A DNA stretch of 64,000 nucleotides from Tenrec ecaudatus (GCF_050624435.1 NC_134531.1:253408812-253472811); one strand, 5' to 3'; shown: positions 49,020 through 62,214, numbered from the stretch's first letter. The notes: a model not told the origin generated them from the sequence alone. Translations and numbers: made by a program.

Positions 49020-49764
49020 TTAAGACCCTCTACTTATAGACAGAAAGACAACCGTGAGTTTCAAAAGTAATTCTGAGAAGGAATTTATTTTTATTTATCT
49101 TTGTTGAAACCCATAAAAATAAAATCACTGAAGTATTTAAAGTAGCTACATTTGCTGATATAATTAGCAAAGCTCTGAGTTTTACCTGTAATCTATTTTT
49201 TCCTAATACCCATATACCAACTCAACATACATTTTCTGGAACAATCAGAGACCTGAAGTAACAGCTGCGCATGATCAGCTCATAAATATGTAACTTAAAA
49301 TGGATTTCATTCTTCCCAAAGCTGTATGTTTTTCAGTCAATCCTTTTTGGGATTTTGGTTACTTGCCTATATGCAGTAAGACCTTGTGAATATCCTTGTA
49401 AAAAAAGATTTCCATGTACATAACACATTTCTCTCATCCAAGCCTTCATTCATTCATTTGTTGAAGAAGAATGCAATTAGTAGTCAGTGAGACAGACTGC
49501 CAATAGGCCAGGTTTGTCTTGTCTCAGTTTTCTCACAACCAGTTCCTATAAGTGCACCTGAGCTGTGCCATGTCCTCTGTTGTGGCAAAATCTCTGCCGA
49601 CACTCCTGTCTCCATGTTTTATAAGTCTAACAATATTATTTTAATTCACATATTGTTTGGATTGTTTTTAAATACCTTCTAAGAAGAATACTTTAAAAAT
49701 ATTTCACTTAAGAATTATTTAGGAACGCATGAATCATTTCTAACCAGAGGAATTCCACAGTGTT
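49020..49764. other. Unannotated stretch
   Basis: Nothing recognised. Confidence 0.35.
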
Positions 49765-49915
49765 ATTTCTCATAACACTCATAGTGAGTCTATAGGACAG
49801 AGTACAACTGCCACTATGGGTTTCTGAAGCTGTAAATCGATAGAAAAGCAGGAAACCTCATTTTCCTGTCATGGAATGGTCGGTGGATTCCAACTGCTGA
49901 CCTTGTTAACAATCA
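49765..49915 (-). repeat. AfroSINE
   Basis: CACTCATAGTGAGTCTATAGG, AGTACAACTGCCACTATGGG and GGATTCCAACTGCTGACC in minus-strand order. Confidence 0.7.
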
Positions 49916-50734
49916 TCAGAAATCTTTTAAAACGTGTGTGGAAATGTAAGTGTGCATTCACATTATAAAACAGTAATTTGTTCAAAGTGAAGACAAATAA
50001 ATTTAAGTTTTGTGCTTGAGTATGGGTTTGAAACAACACCCCCAACAGCAACGAAATCCATGCTTAGAGTTTTGCAAGCCTTCTTAATGATAAGAGTAAT
50101 GTATGTCACACAAATATAGCTGGTCTGAAATGTTTTGTTCATTTACTTTAAACACTATATATTTACTCATTTAGGAACACAGAGTCAGCACCCAGCTCCC
50201 ATCACTGCACGTTCTGATAGAGGGTTTGGTAGAGGAACCCTTTTCAAAGTGGGAAATTCAGAAAAGAGTTTCAATTCTTGTAGACTGTAGATAAACAGGA
50301 GCCATGACGGTTGAATGAATCTGAAAAAATACCGTATGCTTCTGAGATCACCTTTAAACTAAAAATATCCCCCAAGGTCTTCTTAAAGCCAAACAATTAT
50401 TCAGCTGAATAACTGAAGAAGGTATATCAAGAGAATTTTCTCCTTTAGGAACTATCTATATGGAATGAAACATAAAATAGCAGCTTGAAAGCTCAGAACG
50501 GAACCTTGTTAATGGAGGATGAACAATTCAGTATAGGAGGATGAGAGTGATTATACAACTTGAAAGAATATAATCAATGGCACTGAATTATACAAGTAAA
50601 GCTGTGAATCAGCATATGGTTTGCTGTGTATATTCTCAACAACGGATTGCAGGGAAAATGCATGGCAAGGGTTTATGATTTATTTAAGAAGAAAGGGATA
50701 TGGAAAAAGTAGTAAAATTTTTTCTTAAAAATAT
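49916..50734. other. 3' flank of the second intact OR gene
   Basis: No repeat or gene recognised downstream of the OR stop codon. Confidence 0.35.
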
Positions 50735-51658
50735 TTATCTCCTTATGACTTTTCTTACTGCACCCAAAACTTCTTTGTTTCTTAGACTATAGATAAAGGG
50801 GTTTAGCAGAGGAATAATAATTGTGTAAAATAGTGAATACATCTTATCCTGATATTTATCTGGGCCAGACCCAGGACGCACATACATGAAGAAGAGCGTG
50901 CCATAGAACAAAGACACAGAGAGCAGATGGGCACTGCACGTGGAGAAGGCTTTGCTTCTGCCCCCTTCAGACTTCTTTTTCAGGATGGCAAAGAGCACAC
51001 GTGTATAAGAGACTATGATGGTCATAAAGGTAAAAGCTTGTATTAAAGCTGAAAAAACAAAAATCACCAGTGCATTAATAGATGGGTTTGTACAAGAAAT
51101 TTTATATAGTGGCAAGATTTCACAGTAGAAATGATGTAGTATATTAGACCTGCAGAATGTTAACCTAAATAATAATCCTACATGAATAATTGGATGCAGA
51201 AAACCAATTACATATGAAAGAACTATCAACCAAGTGCACAGTCTGTTTGTCATCACCACTGGGTAAAGCAAAGGGTGACATATGGCCACATAGCGGTCAT
51301 ACGCCATCACTACCAGGAGAAAACATTCTGTGGTTGCACTAGAGCCCAAAAAATAAAATTGGGCCATACATTCAAAGAGGGAGATCGTTTGACTTTTGTC
51401 TAAGTTATTGACAAGCATCCTGGGAGTCACAGAAGACGAAGCACAAGCATCCGCAAAAGCCAAGCTCCCAAGGAAGAAGTACATGGGTGTGTGCAGGTGG
51501 GCGTCCTTCCAGATGAGGGCAATCAGTCCAAGGTTCCCCAGCATGGTGATGAAGTAGATCACCAAGAACACCAGGAACAAGGGGACCTGCAGCTCTGGAC
51601 GATCTGTAAGTCCTGTGAGAACAAACTCTGTCACAAGAGTCATATTTGTCTCCATCAT
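50735..51658 (-). CDS. OR5AC2-like: Olfactory receptor, OR5AC2-like, intact (second copy)
   Basis: Class A GPCR of the OR family, 307 codons from the ATG at 51658. A second ATG follows immediately at 51655, and the frame runs two codons further upstream only through a GTG. Signatures: N5-M-T glycosylation site, GN (41-42), LHTPMY (55-60), C97, [10 protein letters not shown] (118-127), loop cysteines at 169, 179 and 189, SY (217-218), KAFSTC (236-241) and PLLNPFIY (283-290). There are no indels against the gene at 19130-20053. My count gives 62 differing residues, clustered at 84-95, 134-164 and 172-208, while about 52 residues from TM5 to the third extracellular loop are identical. Variable TM3-TM5 residues are where OR ligand specificity usually lies, so the pair may bind different odorants; that is inference. 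Confidence 0.95.
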   Translation of the reverse strand: MMETNMTLVTEFVLTGLTDRPELQVPLFLVFLVIYFITMLGNLGLIALIWKDAHLHTPMYFFLGSLAFADACASSSVTPRMLVNNLDKSQTISLFECMAQFYFLGSSATTECFLLVVMAYDRYVAICHPLLYPVVMTNRLCTWLIVLSYVIGFLHPIIHVGLLFRLTFCRSNILHHFYCEILPLYKISCTNPSINALVIFVFSALIQAFTFMTIIVSYTRVLFAILKKKSEGGRSKAFSTCSAHLLSVSLFYGTLFFMYVRPGSGPDKYQDKMYSLFYTIIIPLLNPFIYSLRNKEVLGAVRKVIRR

Positions 51659-51675
51659 ATCCACCCAGGTTGATC

Positions 51676-51695
51676 ACTATATGAAAGAATCAATA
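51676..51695 (-). promoter_or_regulatory. Likely splice acceptor upstream of the second OR coding exon
   Basis: On the minus strand the sequence reads GATTCTTTCATATAG then TGATCAACC, 18 nt before the ATG at 51658. The position and following bases match the other intact OR gene and two pseudogenes, supporting a retained acceptor for a 5' non-coding exon. Confidence 0.5.
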
Positions 51696-51939
51696 ATGAA
51701 AATTATTAATCAAAGTTGGTGGGAAATTATGTTGGATTGCAATGTCATACTCCACTTTTTAGATACCCCTTGCTCAACAAATATGCTGATACAGTCCTCC
51801 TCTTTGAAAACCTCCAGTGAATCCCCTCTGACCATTAACCAGGGAGGCTTCTAACCTTGCTATCAGACAGAGTGCTTTGGAAAGTGAATTAATGCAGATA
51901 TAGTTAGATTAATATTTAACACTTTATCATATCTTCTCC

Positions 51940-52400
51940 CCTTTTTAAAATTTATCCTAGTTTTTAAAGATATATTGTTTCTTTTCTATTAATGTTTTTC
52001 CTCTGGGGTTATTTTTATTATTGGGTTTCTTTGGTATGTTTTTCTTTTTATTAAATCCAGAATAGGTAAATCTGTAGTGGCAGTATTAGTATGTTCTTAG
52101 GGTTATGGCAGGAGAGGTTATAAGGAGAGCTAACAATAATGAGTACAAGAAAGAAGACAATGTTTTAAATTGGTTGTGGTAATTATTGCAGAACTCTCTT
52201 TTTTTTACATTTTATTAGGGGCTCATACAACTCTTACAATCCATACATATACATATATCAATTGTATAAAGCACATCTGTACATTCTTTGTCCTAATCAT
52301 TTTCTTTTCTTTTTTTACATTTTATTAGGGGCTTGCAGAACTCTTTTAAATATACTTAAACCATTGAATTGAATGATATGTGAATTATATGTCAAAAACT
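51940..52400 (+). mobile_element. Poly(A)-ended retroelement fragment split by an L1 tail
   Basis: TTATTAAATCCAGAATAGG, TGTTTTAAATTGGTTGTGG and, after the insertion, CCATTGAATTGAATGATATG match the element in the first OR pseudogene. It lies within 300 bp upstream of the second OR start. Confidence 0.55.
52199..52334 (-). mobile_element. Miniature L1 tail-dimer insertion, 136 bp
   Basis: Flanked by the perfect duplication GCAGAACTCT at 52189-52198 and 52335-52344. Contains a complete terminal L1 tail, a pyrimidine linker, and the first few bases of a second tail (ACATTTTATTAGGGGC occurs twice). Confidence 0.88.
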
Positions 52401-53254
52401 CAACAGATATCAAATGAAATAAAATTAGTTGTAGAAATGCAAAGTATTTTATACATGCTGCTGAAAAATTAATCTTAAAATATATATAATTTGAAGGATT
52501 ATGAAGGATTGGGGACACCAAGTGAGTTTGTCTATCACTCCATGAATATTTTTTAATTGAATGTATTAATGAAATTTTGTGTAAAACAAGGAATGAAAAA
52601 CACACTGTATTTTATGACCAGATCTCTAACCAAGACTCTGATTCTGGGATAAACCTGTTTTCTCGCTGTCTTAGGACTTCTTTCCACTTTAATATCTTTT
52701 CTACTAAATGAAAAATGGGATCTGTTTTGTTATTAATAATATCAGGCTGCTATGATTCAGAATCATCACAATGCCAGTGATTGGATGGGCATTTAATAAG
52801 GAGGAGAAAAAGTAAATTCATTTCTGCTATCTTTGGTCCATTACCACTATACTACTTGATTCTACATTAGCCAGAATTACTTCAAATTCCTAATAGACTT
52901 TTAATATATAAACAATAACCTTCTGTCTACAAACACAATATACTTATATATATAAACACAATCACTCATTCATTTAGTCATCCATTGTTTGTTGCTGTAT
53001 CACAATGAATATCATATTATTTATTGAGAACAAGTTAAAGGCTTGGTCATTCTTTTCACACAGAATTTCCAATTCCCATCTTATACCAATTATACTTAAA
53101 TAATTCCTATTTTATGAAGAAGGGGAAAGAAGAGCAGACACTAACCAGGTTCTCTTTTGATCTGTTGACAATTCCCCATTTAACCCTGAAACTAATTTTC
53201 TTAAAGTGCCCTGTTTGTGTTGCAAAACATTGGTCATTCTTCCTATTTAAAAAA
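52401..53254. other. Unannotated stretch
   Basis: AT-rich; nothing recognised. Confidence 0.35.
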
Positions 53255-53445
53255 AAAAAATTTGGGTGAGCAGGGTGGGGGTGGGGGAGAGTAAAAATAG
53301 ATGATGTCAAGGAGTCCAGGAAGAAAAATAATGTTTGGAAACTGATTTTGTTAGCAATTGTACACTACTGCTTGACATGATTGAACTATGGAATGCTATG
53401 ATATATGTATTCAGTCCCAATTAATAGTAAATTTTTTTAAATAAA
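53255..53445 (+). mobile_element. Poly(A)-ended retroelement fragment
   Basis: GGGTGAGCAGGGTGGGGG, CTTGACATGATTGAACTATG and a terminal TTTTTTTAAATAAAAA. Same family as at 9391. Confidence 0.5.
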
Positions 53446-55579
53446 AATATGTAGGAGAGCTGGGGAATTTTACACGAAAAGACTTGGATTTTTTTTTTTT
53501 CACTTTAAAAGATAATTAGAAGTCCCAAGGTTTGGTTAAGCAGCTTGGCTGCACTCCAAAAGAACACCAGAAGGAGGAAGATGTATCAGTGTGCTTCCAA
53601 ATATTGAAAGCTAAGACCCTTTGAGTCCATTCTGACTCATAGGAATAGGGAACCTCATCCTCAGCAAAGTAGCCGGCAGTTTCCTATCTTGAACCAATGT
53701 GCCATGGAGATTCCACTTGGGAAACTCTTGGAGGAGAGTTTTACTAGGGAATCTAGGCAATAGCAGTGGATTAGGTTTGCTTTCTTTTGTATTTCTACCT
53801 TCATTCAGAACGGGAAAAGAGGTTTGAAATTTATACTTAGTCATTAAAGAGAACAGAACAACTGGGAGTATTTCCATTTAACGCTGATGAACACATTGCT
53901 GCCAAATCGCCAAGAATAAAAAAATGAAATGTGGTGCTTGGCAGACATGCTGAACTAGTCTTTCCTGGATATTTCCAGAGCAAAGCACGAAAGAAGAGGC
54001 TGACTGAGAATGAAGGCAGACTCCCTTTAAGGGGCCATATTCCTTATTCTTAGCAATTAGGAAATCTTTTTTTAATTTGGTGAAGTTTCCAACGTAAAGG
54101 CTAAAATTCATCAACACACACATCCGTTCATTAAGCGATTGGTTATATACTTTCTTACCCTAACCAAGAAAAAAAAAGTCTTGTTTTGTCTTAAACATCA
54201 CAAAATTTCAGACGGATCTGAATTCTGCCTCTAAATGACTATGTAGTGATTCCTAAACCACATTACCACTCAGCTTTTAAGATTCCAATCTGGAATGCAT
54301 TGACTTATTTCCATGATACATTTCTTCCCAAAGTCTTTGACCCTGTACCTGTGTTCTTTGCTGTGAGTGGGCATAGTAATTAAGCACACAGACTCTAATT
54401 CAGCTATATGAATTTGAATCTTCTTTGTCGAAATAGCTTGGTGCCCATAAGGGTTCATGGTATTTAAACAAAAAGCTTACTCTGATATTGTTATGTTCCA
54501 TTTGATGCAGAAATCATCGTGGGGAAAATAAAAATTCAGATACTGTTATAGTTCAAGAGAACCCTGTGGGCTTAAAGGGAGTATTACATAACTCTTCATA
54601 GAAAGAATAATTGTAACAGAACTAGACATTACTTCTTACCCTGGTTCTATGAGCAGATGTAAAGATGCCAAACAAGTAAAATTTTTCATGAAGAAATCAT
54701 GAAATATAAGAGAATGAAAATATCAGAGGCCGTTATCCTTTCCACATTTATTTTCTTTGAGAATTGCAGTGAAGAGAGAATGCCATTTCATTCTTCCAAA
54801 ATTCATACCTATTTATAAAGATAATATTGAAACTCCCTCAATGCTTTGAAAGGATTCCTTGTAGGATAAAATGATTCTATTGGGCATTGTAGACTAAGCA
54901 ACAAATGGCTTTGGATATACCCATTTATAATTATCACTTTTATGGGGATATTTTTTTCTTTCTTTCCTTTGAAAGCAAAATAATTATCAGTTCACCATTA
55001 AAAAATTGAATATAGAAAGCACACAGAGATGGAAGTACTATCATCTCACTAACCACTGATAACTCTTCCAAACTTTGCAATTTTGTCCAGGCATGTGTCT
55101 CTATTTATTTATTATGTATGAAATTATATATGCTTTAAAAGAAAGTCCTGATACTTCATAAATAATTTCCATAAATGATTTTTACCTTAATAGTGTATTT
55201 TTATTTATTTTTCCACATCATTTTTGAAATATTTTCCCCACGGGAGTATTATTTTAATGAAAATACAGGTTGAAGTATGGTTCTATCTGTGATGAGATAA
55301 AATCTATATACCTACAAAGAAGTCCAGTGAATACAGCGAAAATTCTAATTTCCCCTAGAATGCAAAAGTTGTAAACAAAAAGGAAGTCGCAGTAGTTGGA
55401 TAAGATGGTCTTGGTTGATAGAAAAGAAGCTGGAGGGCCCATGATATTATTTGGCCAGACAAATGGTTTTGTTATTGCAACTATCATTTTTGCATGATCT
55501 CAACAGATGGAATACATGGGAATCAAATGTACTATGCCTGTGAGAAGGGACAGTGGATAAGCTTTAATCTCTGCAGTCA
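53446..55579. other. Upstream region of the second intact OR gene
   Basis: Mostly unrecognised. A short AfroSINE-like piece lies at about 53600-53665. The block at about 54840-54990, with TTCTATTGGGCATTGTAGAC at 54873, corresponds to the OR-unit block at 23126 and lies about 3.2 kb upstream of the OR start. Confidence 0.45.
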
Positions 55580-55884
55580 GAACAAGGCAAGGAGCCTGAC
55601 TGTGGCAAAGACCGTCAGATGGTCATGGGTAAGTTCCAGTTGAAGATGATAAAAATAAAACAATTTCAAGAGAACTAAAAATATGATCTTGAGCATATCC
55701 CATACGGATTTAGAGAACATATTAAGAGCAAGTGGAGCACATTGAACTTTAATGACAGAAAACCTGTGAGCTGTGCGCCGCCTCAAGAACAGCGTAGTGA
55801 TCTCCTGAAAGTGAAAGGTAATGCCTTACTCTTGGAAGGCTTACTGGCAACCTGCAATATGCAGATGACACAACCCTGGTTATT
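55580..55884 (+). mobile_element. RTE LINE fragment, plus strand
   Basis: GGCAAAGACCGTCAGATGG to TTGAACTTTAATGACAGAAAA, then an abrupt jump to RT sequence with CAATATGCAGATGACACAAC (YADD) near 55855, implying an internal deletion. Joins a minus-strand RTE at about 55885. Confidence 0.75.
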
Positions 55885-56874
55885 TGCTCAGCATACAGAT
55901 TGAATAAACATTGTGAAAGAATACACACCTTTCCTAATTTTAAACCATGCCATGTGCTACTGTTCTGTCCCAACAACTGCCTGTTGATCTAGACACAGGT
56001 GTCACATGAGCACACAATTCCCGAGGCTATCCATAGTTTGTTACGATGCCTTCGAATAGTCAACAAAACACAAGCAAACATCTTTCAGGTGTTCTCTGCT
56101 TTCAGCCAAGATCCCTCTGACATCAACAATACTAGCTCTTGTTGCCCATCCTTTTCTGCATCCCGCCTGCACCTCAGACAGCTCCTTGCCAGTGTACAGC
56201 TACGATGGTTGCTAAACTGGAGCAAAATGTGACTTGTCGGGACACCATTTATATTGCTCTAAAATTTGCACATTTTACTGGGTCACTTTTCTTTGGAATG
56301 GTTACAAATATTAATTTCTTCTAATCAGTTGGCAAGTAGCTATCTTTCACATTTCTGGGCACAGATGAGGGTCACCAGTGCTTTGTCAGTTTGCTGAAAC
56401 ACTTCCGTTGGTATTGGATCAATTCCTGGAGCCTTGCTTGTGGCTAATGTTTTCAATGCAGCTTGGACTGCTTCCTTCAACACCATTACAGTCTTGAAAC
56501 CTACAGGTTCTTGCTCATTAGATACCTCTTGAAATGATTGTGTCGACTAGTTCTTTTTGGTAAAGTGACTGTACAGCCTTTCCATGTTTTCTTGATGCTT
56601 CCTGCATAATTCAATATTTGTCCATAGAATCATTCAGTCTAGCAACCTGCTTGAAATTTTTTCTTGAGTTCTTTCATTTTTCACATATGACGAGCATGTT
56701 CCTCCATTTTTATTTTCTAACTATAGTCTTTGCATATTTCATCGTAATATTTGACTTTGTCTTCTTGAGCTGACCTTTGAAATTTCTATTCAGCTCTGGC
56801 TTCATCATTTGTTCAATTTGCCTTTGCTATTCTACAATTAAAAGTAAATTTCAGAGTCTCTTCTGACACCAACT

Positions 56875-57755
56875 ATTTTTAATAAATCATTTTATTGGGG
56901 GCTCATACAACTGTTATCACAATTCATCCATCATCCATTGTGTCATACACATTTGTACATTTGTTGCCATCATTATTCTCAAAACATTTTCCCCTCCCTC
57001 CCTTCTAATTTATAAATTATTATTATTTTGTCATGAACCCTTGATAATTTATAAATTATTATTTTGTCATCTTATACTGTGCAACGTCTCCCTTCAACCA
57101 CTTTTCTGTTGCCTGTTCCCCAGAGAGGGGGTCATAGATAGATCCTAGTAATTGGTTTCCCCTTTCTACCCCACCTTCCCTCCACAATCCCAGTATTACC
57201 ACTCTCACATCTGTCCTGGACTCCCTGTGTTCCCAGTTCCTATCTTTACCAGTGTACATCCTCTGGTGTAACCCGATTTGTAAAGTAGAATTGGGATCAT
57301 GCTAGTGGGGGGAGGAAATATTTAAGAACTAGAGGAAAGTTGTATGTTTCAGCGCGGTTACCCTGCACTATGACTGGCTCATCTCCTCTGTAAGGGGTGT
57401 CCAGATGTCTACAGATGTGCTTTGGATCCCCACTCTGCACTGTCCCTCATTCTCAATGATCTGATTTTTTTTTCCTTTGATGACTGATACCTGATCCCTT
57501 CTACACCTTATGATCACACAGGCTGATGTGATTCTTTCACGTGGGCTTTGTTGCTTCTGAGCTAGATGGCCACTTGTTTACCTTCAAGCTTTTAAGACCC
57601 CAGTCTCTATATATTTTGATAGCTGGTTACCATCTGCTTTCGTCACATTTGTTTGTAAACCTGCTTTGTCTTCAGGAAGGTGAGCATCATGGAATGGCAG
57701 TTTAATAGAACAAAGTATTCTTGCCTTGAGGGAGTACTTGAGTGGAGGCCTGATG
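56875..57755 (-). mobile_element. L1 3' UTR insertion
   Basis: Minus-strand L1 3' UTR with one about 240-bp unit, between TCTGACACCAACT (56862-56874) and TCTGATGCCCACT (57756-57768), a diverged target duplication. Confidence 0.85.
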
Positions 57756-57832
57756 TCTGATGCCCACTTTGATCTTTTCTTTCTTTACTGTCTTTGATAT
57801 GGCATTTTGCTTTCTTCATGAATTATGTCCTT

Positions 57833-58046
57833 TTTTAATTGAAAAAAGGTTTTATTCAGACATAGCTAACATATATAATTCAAGAGTTCAATAATTTTAA
57901 GAAGAGTTTTACAATTAGCACAACAATCCGTTTTAGAACATTTACTTCTTTCTTACACTCCTTGTTATTAGTTCCCCATTTCCCCTCAACCTCCCTTGCC
58001 ACACTGCTGAGAAACTGTTAATCCAATTACTGTCTCTGTAGATTCA
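57833..58046 (-). mobile_element. Old L1 tail in the RTE LINE
   Basis: GGTTTTATTCAGACATAGC and CCCCATTTCCCCTCAACCTCC, similar to the tails at 13276 and 39885. RTE continues on both sides. Confidence 0.7.
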
Positions 58047-58711
58047 TATGAATGCTGTCCTCCCACAGCTCATTAGGTCTATTGTCATTAGTGTTCAATG
58101 TGTCCAATCAGTTCTTCAGATTTTGCTCACATTCAGAGGGAAGAGACTCAAGGTGGTATTTTTGCTCTCGTGGACCTGTTTTAATTTTCTTCAACATCAT
58201 CTTGAATTTACCTATGAGCAATTGATTATCTATTCCATAGTCAGCTCCTGGACTGGTTTTCGGTGTTGATATTGAGCTCTTCATCGTCTCGTCTCACAGA
58301 TGAAGCCAATTTGATTTCTGCATATTCCACATGGAGAAGTCAATATGTAAAGTTACATTTGTGTTTTGAAAAAAGGTATTTGCTGTACACAATTTGTTGT
58401 TCTTGCAAAATACTATCATGCAATCTCTAGCTTCACATTTATCACCACATTATATTTAACAACTACTATTCCAGCTTATTTCCAGCTTTTGCATTGTGAT
58501 TGCCAATAAGTATCAATGCATCTTGATTGAATACTTGATCAATTTCATCCTGAAGACATTGGTAGAATTCTTCAACATCTTCAACATTAGCTTTAGTAGT
58601 GGGTGCATAAATGTGCATAACAGTTGTATTGACTAGATTTCCTTGTATGTGGTTAGACATTCTATCACTGACAGCATTGAGTTTCAAAATAAGTCTTGAA
58701 ATGTTCTTTTT

Positions 58712-61404
58712 TTTTTTAGCTAATCTTTTGTTTTTTTACATTTTCTTAGGGGCTCATGCAACTCTTATCACAATCCATACATATACATACATCAATTGTA
58801 TAAAGCACATCCGTACATTCTTTGCCCTAATCATTTTCAAAGCATTTGCTCTCCACTTAAGCCCTTTGCATCACGTCCTCTCTTTTTTCCCCTCCCTCCC
58901 TCATGAGCCCTTGATAGTTTACACATTGTTATTTTGTCATATCTTGCCCTATCCGGAGTCTCCCTTCCCCCCCTTCTCTGCCGTCCATCTCCCAAGGAGG
59001 AGGTCACATGTGGATCCTTGTAATCAGTTCCCCCTTTCCAACCCACTCACCCTCTACTCTCCCAGTATTGCCCCTCACACCCCTGGTCCTGAAGGTATCA
59101 TCCACCCTGGATTCCCTGTGCCTCCAGCTCCCATATGCACCAGTGTACAATCTCTGCCCTATCCAGTCCTGCAAGGTAGAATTTGGATCATGGTAGTTGG
59201 GGGAGGAAGTATCCAGGATCTGGGGCAAAGCTGTGTTCTTCATCGGTACTACATCACACTCTGACTGACCCATCTCCTCTCCTAAGCCCCTCTATGAGGC
59301 GATCTCTAATGGCCGACAAATGGGCTTGGGTCTCCACTCTGCACTTCCCCCTTTCATCCACTATGATATATATATTTATATATATTTTTGCATGATGCCT
59401 TATACCTGATCCCTTTGGCACCTCGTGATCGCACAGGCTGGTGTGCTTCTTCCATGTGGGCTTTGCTGCTTCTGAGCTAGATGGCCGCTTGTTTATCTTC
59501 AAGCCTTTAAGACCCCAGACACTATCTCTTTTGATAGCCGGGCACCATCAGTTTTCTTCACCACATTTACTTGTTCACCCGCTTTGGCTTCAGCAGTTGT
59601 GTCGGGAGGGTTAGCATCGTAGAGTGCCAATTTAATAAACGAAAGTATTCATGCATTGAGGGAGTGCTTGAGTAGAGGCCCAAGGTCCTTCCACCACCTT
59701 AACACTAAACCTATAAATATAGACTCATAGATCTATTTCCCCATCCTCATATATATATTTGCATGTACATGTCTTTGTCTAGACCTCTATAAATGCCCTT
59801 TGACTCCTAGTTCTTTCCTCCATCTCCCTTGACTTTCCTCCTGTCCTACTACCGTGCTCCGTCCCCACCTGGGTTACAGCTATACCTCTTCTTTATGTAA
59901 CCTTACCCTTGATCATTCCCTACTAGGCCTGCCACTCCCCCCTCACTACCATTTTGGGTCCCATGTTGTTCCCTTGTCCCTGTGTTTGTTAACACCACTT
60001 CCTTACCCCTCCCCCCACCTTATTCTATCCCAAGTCCCCCCGGAACTGTCGGTTCCATTGTTTTTCCTCCAGATAGTTCATCAAGCCTGTCTTATTTAGA
60101 CAGACCTGTGGAGACAATAACATGCACGAAAACAAGACAGAGGAAAACAAAGCAACAGTATACAACCAGACAACAAAACAAACCACTGACAAAGAACAAA
60201 ACAAAACACATCAAGAAAGAAAAGCTTGTAGTTAGTTCAAGGATCGTTTGTTGGCCCTTAGAGTGTTTTCCAGTCCAGTCTGTTGGGACACCACGCCCTG
60301 GCCCCAAAGTCCACTTTCAGCTTTCCCTGGGGACCTTGCCACTCCATTCCCTTGCTCTTCTGCTGCACTCCCCCAGTGCTTTGCCTCGGTGTGGTGGGAT
60401 CAGGTCAGGTGCAATTCCCTCACTGTGTCTCCGGTGCTGTCCCCTGTATCACCCTTGGTCACTGAGGGGCATCATGTCTCATAGTGGGACCAGTCATGTT
60501 GTCCTTTCTGTGGACTGGCTGCTCTAATCAGGAACATCATCCTCACGGCCTGGTGGGCCAGGCTGTGCTCCACTCTCTCCTCCTCCCCCTTCATCTGATC
60601 CCGTGTGCTCTGATCAGATATGTCCATGTCCAGGAGCTGCAGAATCAATATCGTCCTTTGAAACAAATTCTTCTCGGGGGAGAGGCAGGAATCCACTTAA
60701 TTTTTGGTGCTGGGGCCAGCCTCCTAGACCTCTCCACTGGTTTCCTACTCCACGCCTGGATATTGCATTCACACCTTGCAGCACTGTGTTGAAGTCTGGT
60801 CCCACTGTCCCTGTGGAGATATAAACAATACCTCCCCTTGGGTGGGTTAGTACCCCATGCCTCCACTCCCCTTTTCTTCCTTATATTCATCCTTTTATTT
60901 TCCTTTCCCCACCTCCTCCATCGTTGTCTACCATGTGCATCCCTGGTTTTGATCTGGTCTCTGCCATACTACACAGTCTTCACCCCAAAAATGTTGGTAT
61001 ACAGTAGCTTTTTCCCCTATGCTACTTTTTCATATTTCTTTTTAATACTTACCTCAGCGGGCTCATGTTGTACTTGTCCTTTTGTGCCTGACTTACTTCG
61101 CTTAGCATGATTTCCTCCAGTTCTTCGCATGCCGCTATGTGCCTCATACGTTCATCACTGCTTTTTATTGATGCGTAGTACTCCATTGTATGTATATACC
61201 ACAGGTTTTTAATCCAATCATCAGTTGATGGAAATTTGGGTTTCTTGCAGCTCCTTGCAATTGTGAACTGTGCCGCAATGAACATTGGAGCACAGATGTC
61301 TGGCCTTGGCTTGTTTCTTGCCTCTTCTGGGTATATGCCCAGTAGCGGGATTGCTGGGTCATATGGTAACTCTATTTCCATCTGTTTTATGTATCGCCAG
61401 ATTG
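58712..61404 (-). mobile_element. L1 LINE, 5'-truncated, best-preserved copy
   Basis: 2,693 bp flanked by the perfect duplication GAAATGTTCTTTTT at 58698-58711 and 61405-61418. Contains the whole 3' UTR with a single about 240-bp unit (about 59390-59600) and the ORF2 C-terminus, open on the minus strand from 61404 to about 61049, with PAIPLLGIYPEE and WYIHTMEYYASIKS readable. The clean duplication and open C-terminal frame suggest a relatively recent insertion. It cannot retrotranspose because the RT and endonuclease are absent. Confidence 0.92.
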
Positions 61405-62214
61405 GAAATGTTCTTTTTGACAATTAGTGCAATACCATTCCTCTTGATAGGACCATTCCCAACCTAGCAAACTATGTAAATTTTTACTCAAAATGGACAA
61501 TATCAGTCCACTTCAATCCACTAACACATAGGATATCAATATTTATTTATTCCATTTCATAAATACTTTCATTTTTATAGGTTCACACTTCATACATTTC
61601 CAGTTCCAATTATTAATTGATGTTTGCAGTTCTTTCTTCTCAGTTAGAGTCCTGTCCCTTTAGCAAATGAAGGCCTGGAGGCTTTATTCCCACAGGCTTT
61701 ATTCCGTCCATTTTGGTCAACTCTACTTTAGAAGGCAGCTATCCTTCATTCATATTTTGAATGCCATGGGGCTGGAGAAAACTCAACTTCTGGCACTCTC
61801 TCTGACAGTGTTCTGCTTCTTTTCGGGAGATTTTCGGTGTCTGACAATGTTTCCATGCTATTCATAGGGTTTTCAGTGGCTCATCACCTGACATGGACAA
61901 TCTATTCCTTCTTCATAGTCTGTTCTTAGTCTGGAAGCTCTGCTAAAGCCTGTTCACGTTGGGTAACCCTGCTGATATTTTAAATAGCGGTGACATCGCC
62001 ATCAGCATCACAGCAACATACCAGCCGCTGCAGTAAGATAAACTGACAGACAAGTGGTTTCTGTGACTAAGATCCTGGAAAATGAAGATGTAAAGAATGA
62101 CTGCTATCCTTTTTAGTCTCTTAGTTTCTAAAAGTGGTCCGAATCTCTGGTAATCCAGCACACTAATAGGCCTATATTTCTGAAATACAAACCTTGCCAG
62201 TCTGAAACTAGCTC

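Larger units (their letters stand above)
55885..62045 (-). mobile_element. RTE LINE, minus strand, with three L1 insertions
   Basis: Collinear RTE sequence at 55885-56874, 57756-57832, 58047-58711 and 61405-62045. The last block extends into the 5' region beyond the ORF start side. Interrupted by L1 3' ends at 56875-57755, 57833-58046 and 58712-61404. The 3' terminal part is missing at the head-to-head junction. Confidence 0.8.

Noticed and set aside
51659-51664. Two-codon N-terminal extension of the second OR
   Set aside because: It starts with GTG, which is not expected as a mammalian OR start.
58611-59264. 217-codon open frame
   Set aside because: It crosses the junction from RTE into the antisense of an L1 3' UTR, so it is not a gene.
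59982-60527. 181-codon open frame
   Set aside because: Antisense of the L1 3' UTR. No protein similarity recognised.
61049-61404. Functional L1 ORF2
   Set aside because: Only the C-terminal end of ORF2 is present; endonuclease and RT domains are missing.
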